Positions 6,970 to 10,303 of a stretch of DNA of 10,303 nucleotides are shown here, in pieces (within the stretch, counting starts at the first letter, position 1; every line of letters starts with the position of its first letter). The notes beneath the pieces are model-generated. The model did no database searches and was not told the DNA's origin. It saw nothing but the letters and a program-made list of their open reading frames with translations. This stretch comes from Nocardiopsaceae bacterium (GTDB lineage Bacteria; Actinomycetota; Actinomycetes; Streptosporangiales; Streptosporangiaceae): NCBI GenBank assembly GCA_031254715.1, contig JAIRTY010000677.1:1-10303 (forward strand), written 5' to 3'. The translations under genes and the position numbers were made by a program.

Positions 6970-7002
6970 CGGCGGACGGATCACGAGCGAAGGAAGTGTC
7001 AC

Positions 7003-7602
7003 ATGAAGAGCGGGAGTCAGACTGCACTAGCCCTGGCCTGCGGGTATCTGCTGGGGCGGCGTCGCAAGATGCGACTGGCGATCCTGCTGGCCGCCGCGGC
7101 GATGACCCCCGGAGTGGGGGGGATCGGCGGCCAGTTGGTGCGCCGGGGAACCAAGGCCCTCGGCAACGCCGACGTGCTCGGCAAGGTGTCACCGGGCCTG
7201 GGCCAGATCGGCGGCCTCGTCACGGGAGACCTTGCCGATGCCGGCAAAGCCGCGGCGATGACCGCGGTGAACAGCCGGGTGGAGGCACTCAGCGACCGGA
7301 TCCACGACCAGGCCGAGTCCTGGCGGCAGGCAGGCCCGGCGGGCGAGGACCAGGAAGACCAACACGACGAACTGAAAACCGGGGGCAGGGAGCGGCCACG
7401 AGGTCGCAGCCGCCGCCCCGAGCCGGACGATGCCGGGCAGGGCGATGGCCGGGCCGCGCCACGGCGGCGGTCTAGTAACACCCGCCGGGCGCCGGCGGGG
7501 CGGGCGGATGAGCGCGGGCAGACGCGCAGCCGGCCGGCCCGCAGCCGCAATGCCAGCGGCAGCGCGCCCCCGGTGCGACGGTCGGGGAGGCGATCCTCAT
7601 GA
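7003..7602 (+). CDS. Gas vesicle cluster protein, GvpY-like, with Arg/Ser-rich tail
   Basis: This 199-residue protein opens the operon. The start is ATG 7003, preceded by AAGGAAG with a 6-base spacer. Residues 1-35 (MKSGSQTALALACGYLLGRR, then KMRLAILLAAAAM) resemble the N-terminus of small actinobacterial gas vesicle cluster proteins of unknown role, so the GvpY-like label is tentative. This stretch is a short hydrophobic helix broken by RRRKMR, not a cleavable signal peptide. Residues 40-110 are glycine-rich, then helical. Residues 128-199 are low-complexity and strongly basic, with 22 arginines and many Ser/Pro/Gly, and are probably disordered. The TGA overlaps the next ATG (ATGA, 7599-7602), so the two genes are translationally coupled. 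The next protein carries a strongly acidic tail. Confidence 0.75.
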   Translation: MKSGSQTALALACGYLLGRRRKMRLAILLAAAAMTPGVGGIGGQLVRRGTKALGNADVLGKVSPGLGQIGGLVTGDLADAGKAAAMTAVNSRVEALSDRIHDQAESWRQAGPAGEDQEDQHDELKTGGRERPRGRSRRPEPDDAGQGDGRAAPRRRSSNTRRAPAGRADERGQTRSRPARSRNASGSAPPVRRSGRRSS

Positions 7603-8726
7603 CGGAACAAGCGCGGGGGGCGGTTCGCACGCTCACCCGCCAGCTACCGACGGACCGGCTCAAGTCAGAGCTCAGGAACCTGGCGTCGGCCGCCGGGGAC
7701 CGGGCCATCAGCTCCCTGCAGGAGCAGGCGGGAGAAGCCACCCAGCGGCTCACGGATTACGCGAACGGCCAGGGCGGACCAGGCCTGATGGCGGCCGTGA
7801 CCGGAGCCAAGCAGCTGGCCGAGGGGAAGTCGCCGGCCCGGGCACTGCTGGGCGGCGGCATGGCGGGCGCCAAGGGAGCGCTCGGCAGCCTGTTCGGCCG
7901 CGGCGGCGGCAAGGGCGGCAAGGGCCGGAACCTGAAGGTCACCAACATCGAGGAATCGATCGACATCGGCGTCCCGGTGCGGGTGGCCTACAACCAGTGG
8001 ACCCAGTTCCAGGACTTCCCAGGGTTCATGAAGAAGGTCGAGCGGGCGGACCAGGAGGAGGACGAGAAGCTCAACTGGAAGGCGCAGGTGCTGTGGTCGC
8101 ACCGGGAGTGGCAGGCCACGATCAGCAAGCAGGTGCCCGACCGGATGATCACCTGGCATTCGGAGGGCCAGAAGGGCCACGTCGACGGCGCCGTCACGTT
8201 CCATGAGCTGGCGCCCGACCTGACCCGCATCCTGCTGGTGCTGGAATACCACCCGCAGGGCCTCTTCGAGCACACCGGGAACCTCTGGCGCGCCCAGGGG
8301 CGGCGGGCCCGGCTCGAGCTCAAGCATTTCCGCCGTCACGTCATGACCCAGGTCATCGAGAACCCCGACGAGGTCGAGGGGTGGCGCGGGGTCATCGAGG
8401 ACGGCGAGGTCGTCAAGGACCACGAGACGGCGGCGCGGGAAGAGCAGGAAGCCGGCGGCGAGGACGACGGGACCGGGCGCGAACCGGACGAGGCCGGTGA
8501 CGAGTACGAGGCCGACGACGAGTACGAGCCGGCTGACGGCGAGGACGAGCCGGCCGATGCCGAGGACGAGTACGAGGAGCCGGACGAGAAGGACGAGGCC
8601 GGCGAGGAGTCCGAGCCCGAGGAAGCCGCGGACGAGTACGAAGAGGCGGACGAGGACAGCGAGGGCGACGGAGACCGCGAGCTCGCGGGAGCCGGCCGGT
8701 CCGGCCGCCGGCCGCGAAGGAGGTAG
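7599..8726 (+). CDS. SRPBCC/cyclase-like gas vesicle cluster protein, GvpZ-like, with acidic tail
   Basis: The 375-residue product has three parts. Residues 1-110 are helical and end in a flexible Gly/Lys-rich linker (RGGGKGGKGR, 101-110). Residues 112-260 form an SRPBCC (START-like, polyketide cyclase/dehydrase) domain with the expected landmarks YNQWTQFQDFPGFM (131-144), an LNWKAQ strand (158-163), REWQATISKQVPDRMITW (169-186) and LVLEYHPQG (213-221). Residues 281-360 contain 45 Asp/Glu out of 80, with four DEYE units, and the protein ends in a basic RSGRRPRRR. SRPBCC proteins occur in actinobacterial gvp clusters and have no settled role; they may bind a hydrophobic ligand or act as an assembly factor. 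The start ATG overlaps the preceding stop. The last codons overlap the Shine-Dalgarno sequence of gvpA. Confidence 0.88.
   Translation: MTEQARGAVRTLTRQLPTDRLKSELRNLASAAGDRAISSLQEQAGEATQRLTDYANGQGGPGLMAAVTGAKQLAEGKSPARALLGGGMAGAKGALGSLFGRGGGKGGKGRNLKVTNIEESIDIGVPVRVAYNQWTQFQDFPGFMKKVERADQEEDEKLNWKAQVLWSHREWQATISKQVPDRMITWHSEGQKGHVDGAVTFHELAPDLTRILLVLEYHPQGLFEHTGNLWRAQGRRARLELKHFRRHVMTQVIENPDEVEGWRGVIEDGEVVKDHETAAREEQEAGGEDDGTGREPDEAGDEYEADDEYEPADGEDEPADAEDEYEEPDEKDEAGEESEPEEAADEYEEADEDSEGDGDRELAGAGRSGRRPRRR
8499..8641 (+). repeat. Repeated GACGAGTACGA coding units in the acidic tail
   Basis: The 11-mer GACGAGTACGA occurs at 8499, 8517, 8565 and 8631, always in the same frame and each encoding Asp-Glu-Tyr-Glu. 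The copies are irregularly spaced (18, 48 and 66 bases, all multiples of three) inside a GAC/GAG-rich stretch. Identical codon choice in all copies suggests expansion by local duplication. Confidence 0.8.
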
Positions 8727-8729
8727 CTC

Positions 8730-9128
8730 ATGACCACGGCAGTGCAGCCAGCGGGCGGTGGCGGGGGCGGACGCCCGTCCCCCTCCGGGCTGGCCGAAGT
8801 CATCGACACGATCCTGGACAAGGGCCTGGTCATCGACGCGTACGTACGGGTGTCGCTGGTCGGGATCGAGCTGCTGACGATCGATGCCCGGGTGGTCGTG
8901 GCGAGCGTGGACACCTACCTGCGGTTCGCTGAGGCGGTCGACCGGCTCGACATCTCCCAGGACAAGGAGGGCCTGCCGGGCCTGGTGCAGGACATGCAGG
9001 AAGGCGGTGCCCAGAAAAAGACCAAGGGCGCCACGCGCGGCGCCCTTGAGGCAGCCGGGGACAAGCTGCGCGACTTCGCCGGGGAGGAGGAGGATGACCG
9101 TGAGCAATCACGCCAGCGGCGCAAGTGA
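8730..9128 (+). CDS. gvpA: Gas vesicle major structural protein GvpA
   Basis: Residues 20-73 are the conserved GvpA/J shell domain: SGLAEVIDTILDKGLVIDAY, followed by VRVSLVGIELLTIDARVVVA and SVDTYLRFAEAV. In the gas vesicle wall this small hydrophobic domain forms the ribbed, gas-permeable protein shell. The SVxTYLRFAEA ending favours GvpA over the GvpJ variants. The 132-residue length exceeds that of cyanobacterial GvpA (about 70) because of a Gly-rich N-terminus and a charged C-terminal extension (74-132, ending EQSRQRRK); such extensions are usual in actinobacterial homologues. AAGGAGG at 8717-8723, inside the end of the upstream gene, lies 6 bases before the ATG, the strongest ribosome binding site in the operon. 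Its last 35 bases overlap the next gene. Confidence 0.93.
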   Translation: MTTAVQPAGGGGGGRPSPSGLAEVIDTILDKGLVIDAYVRVSLVGIELLTIDARVVVASVDTYLRFAEAVDRLDISQDKEGLPGLVQDMQEGGAQKKTKGATRGALEAAGDKLRDFAGEEEDDREQSRQRRK

Positions 9129-9882
9129 CAACCGCGCTTACTACATCTATGGCATCGTGCCGGCGGACGTCGAGCCCGCCCCTGACGCCAGCGGCGTGGG
9201 CGATCCGCCAGCGAAGATCGAGCTCATCCGGCATGACAAGATCGCGGCCCTGGTCAGCGAGATCGACGTCAGCAAGCCGCTGGGCAGGCCGGAGGACCTG
9301 ATGGCCCACCAGCGGCTGCTCGATGCCGCCGTAGCCGAGATACCGGTTCTCCCGCTCCGCTTCGGCGCGGTCATGACCGGTCCCGAGGCCGTCACCGGGG
9401 AACTGCTAGCCCCCGCGCACGACGAGTTCGCCGCCGCCCTGTCCGAGCTGGAGGGACGCGCCGAGTACGTCGTCAGGGGCAGGTACGAGCAGGACGCGAT
9501 CCTGCGCGAGGTGCTGTCGGAGGACCGCGACGCCGCCAGCCTCCGGGAGCAGATCCGGGCAGTCGGAGATGAGGACGCCACCAGGGAGCAGCGGATCCAG
9601 CTCGGCGAGCTGATCAATGAGGCCGTCAGCGTCAAGCGGGAGGCCGACACGCGAGCGCTCGGCGACGCCCTGGCGCCGCACTGCGTTGCCAGCAAGGTGC
9701 GTGAGCCCACCCACGAGGAGGACGCGGCGAACATCGCGGTGCTGGCCGAGAGCGGCAAGCAGGCCGGCCTGGAGCAGGCGATCGGCGACCTGGCCCGGGA
9801 CTGGGAAGGGCGGGTCGAGCTGCGCGTGCTCGGGCCGATGGCGCCGTACGACTTCGTGGTAACCGCGGCTCCGGAGGCCTGA
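9094..9882 (+). CDS. gvpF: Gas vesicle accessory protein GvpF/GvpL
   Basis: The 262-residue product is a GvpF/L family protein, a two-domain accessory factor that contacts GvpA and is needed for vesicle assembly. Landmarks are AYYIYGIVPAD (15-25), the central VLPLRFGAVM (85-94), a helical charged stretch (120-220) and the closing LRVLGPMAPYDFV (243-255). The length is normal for the family. The frame is open further upstream, but ATG 9094 is preceded by repeated GGAGG (9083-9093). GTG 9100 is an equally possible start from the same ribosome binding site. The ORF overlaps the end of gvpA by 35 bases. Actinobacterial clusters often carry both gvpF and gvpL, and which one this is cannot be decided from this window; the gvpF label follows its place after gvpA. 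Confidence 0.92.
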   Translation: MTVSNHASGASDNRAYYIYGIVPADVEPAPDASGVGDPPAKIELIRHDKIAALVSEIDVSKPLGRPEDLMAHQRLLDAAVAEIPVLPLRFGAVMTGPEAVTGELLAPAHDEFAAALSELEGRAEYVVRGRYEQDAILREVLSEDRDAASLREQIRAVGDEDATREQRIQLGELINEAVSVKREADTRALGDALAPHCVASKVREPTHEEDAANIAVLAESGKQAGLEQAIGDLARDWEGRVELRVLGPMAPYDFVVTAAPEA

Positions 9883-9884
9883 CC

Positions 9885-10115
9885 GTGGACCCGGTCACGC
9901 TGCTGTTCCGGCTGCCGTTGCTGCCGCTGCAAGGGCTCGTCAAGATCGGGCAGATCATCCAGGAGCAGGCCGAGGACGAGCTCTACAACCCCGCCTCGGT
10001 GCAGCGCGAGCTGGAGGAGGCAGCCGAGGCCAGGGCGCAGGGGCGGATGTCCGATGAGGAGGTCTCCCAGGTGGAGCGGGCCGCTGTGGCCCGCCTGACC
10101 GGGGAGGAGGGGTGA
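9885..10115 (+). CDS. gvpG: Gas vesicle accessory protein GvpG
   Basis: A 76-residue protein starting at GTG 9885, 2 bases after the gvpF/L stop, with GGAGG (9873-9877) 7 bases upstream. The N-terminus MDPVTLLFRLPLLPLQGLVK, the following IIQEQAEDELYNPASVQREL block and the charged helical C-terminus are characteristic of GvpG. GvpG is a small accessory factor encoded next to gvpF/L and thought to act with it during assembly. It has no cysteine; the first 25 residues are hydrophobic and amphipathic rather than a true membrane segment. The length is usual for the family. Confidence 0.92.
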   Translation: MDPVTLLFRLPLLPLQGLVKIGQIIQEQAEDELYNPASVQRELEEAAEARAQGRMSDEEVSQVERAAVARLTGEEG

Positions 10116-10119
10116 TCCC

Positions 10120-10303
10120 ATGACCGAACGACCCACCGCGGGCGATGCCAGCGAGAGCAGGGACCGCCGGGTTGCCCGTGACGACGACCGGCCCCGGCGG
10201 GCTGCCCGCCGCGGCAGCGCCGGCCGCGAGCCCCGCGGGAGCCCGGACGGGCGCGAGACCCGGCGGCGCCCGAGCCTGTCGGCGGCCAAGGCCGCCGAGG
10301 CCG
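10120..10303 (+). CDS. gvpO: GvpO-like gas vesicle protein, N-terminal part only
   Basis: ATG 10120 lies 4 bases after the gvpG stop and 9 bases after AGGAGG (10105-10110). The frame is open to the window edge (61 codons). Residues 1-50 are low-complexity with 16 arginines. The last visible residues, RRPSLSAAKAAEA, resemble the point where actinobacterial GvpO proteins enter their conserved domain (S/A-rich helix before the ELTG region). The conserved domain itself lies outside the window, so the assignment rests on this short match and on its place after gvpG. Confidence 0.65.
   Translation, partial: MTERPTAGDASESRDRRVARDDDRPRRAARRGSAGREPRGSPDGRETRRRPSLSAAKAAEA

Noticed and set aside
7665..9107. 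Minus-strand open frame of 480 codons with Leu/Val-rich runs resembling membrane segments
   Set aside because: It is the antisense of the SRPBCC and gvpA genes. The Leu/Val runs mirror the Glu/Asp codons of the acidic tail.
1..10303. tRNA, rRNA, CRISPR arrays and insertion sequences
   Set aside because: No cloverleaf-like sequence, spaced direct-repeat array, transposase motif or flanking inverted repeats were seen. The only tandem repeat is the 23-bp one without spacers.

Overview
The window is very GC-rich DNA with strongly GC-biased third codon positions. It carries a WhiB-family gene, which is restricted to Actinobacteria, and an actinobacterial-type gas vesicle (gvp) cluster. This points to a high-GC, probably filamentous actinomycete; the genus cannot be read from the sequence.

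Left part, all minus strand. A large AAA-ATPase regulator of the LuxR/LAL type (1-2353) runs off the left edge. Upstream of it, and read in the same direction, is a compact three-gene operon (4322 down to 2440). It holds a 50-residue peptide gene with a strong ribosome binding site, a cysteine-rich protein of unknown function, and an isocitrate lyase/PEP mutase superfamily enzyme whose GTG start overlaps the preceding stop by 4 bases.

Middle part (4323-5007), the main non-coding stretch. It holds a 23-bp tandem repeat, a small plus-strand ORF with a near-perfect Shine-Dalgarno sequence, two short hairpins, and what looks like the decayed remainder of a plus-strand gene running into the 3' end of its convergent neighbour.

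Right-middle (5008-6629), minus strand. A WhiB regulator gene is followed by a GAF-SpoIIE/PP2C phosphatase gene of the RsbU type. Upstream of whiB lies an open minus-strand stretch that encodes a membrane segment but has no usable start codon.

Right part (6945-10303), plus strand. The gas vesicle operon is preceded by a sequence resembling a SigB/SigF-type promoter (GTTT-N15-GGGTA). The order is a GvpY-like small protein, an SRPBCC (GvpZ-like) protein, GvpA, GvpF/L, GvpG and the start of GvpO. Neighbouring genes overlap or lie 2-4 bases apart, so they are probably co-transcribed and translationally coupled. GvpA would form the gas vesicle wall, and GvpF/L, GvpG and GvpO would be accessory assembly factors. 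Inference: the RsbU-like phosphatase and WhiB protein encoded divergently could place gas vesicle production under stress-sigma or redox control.
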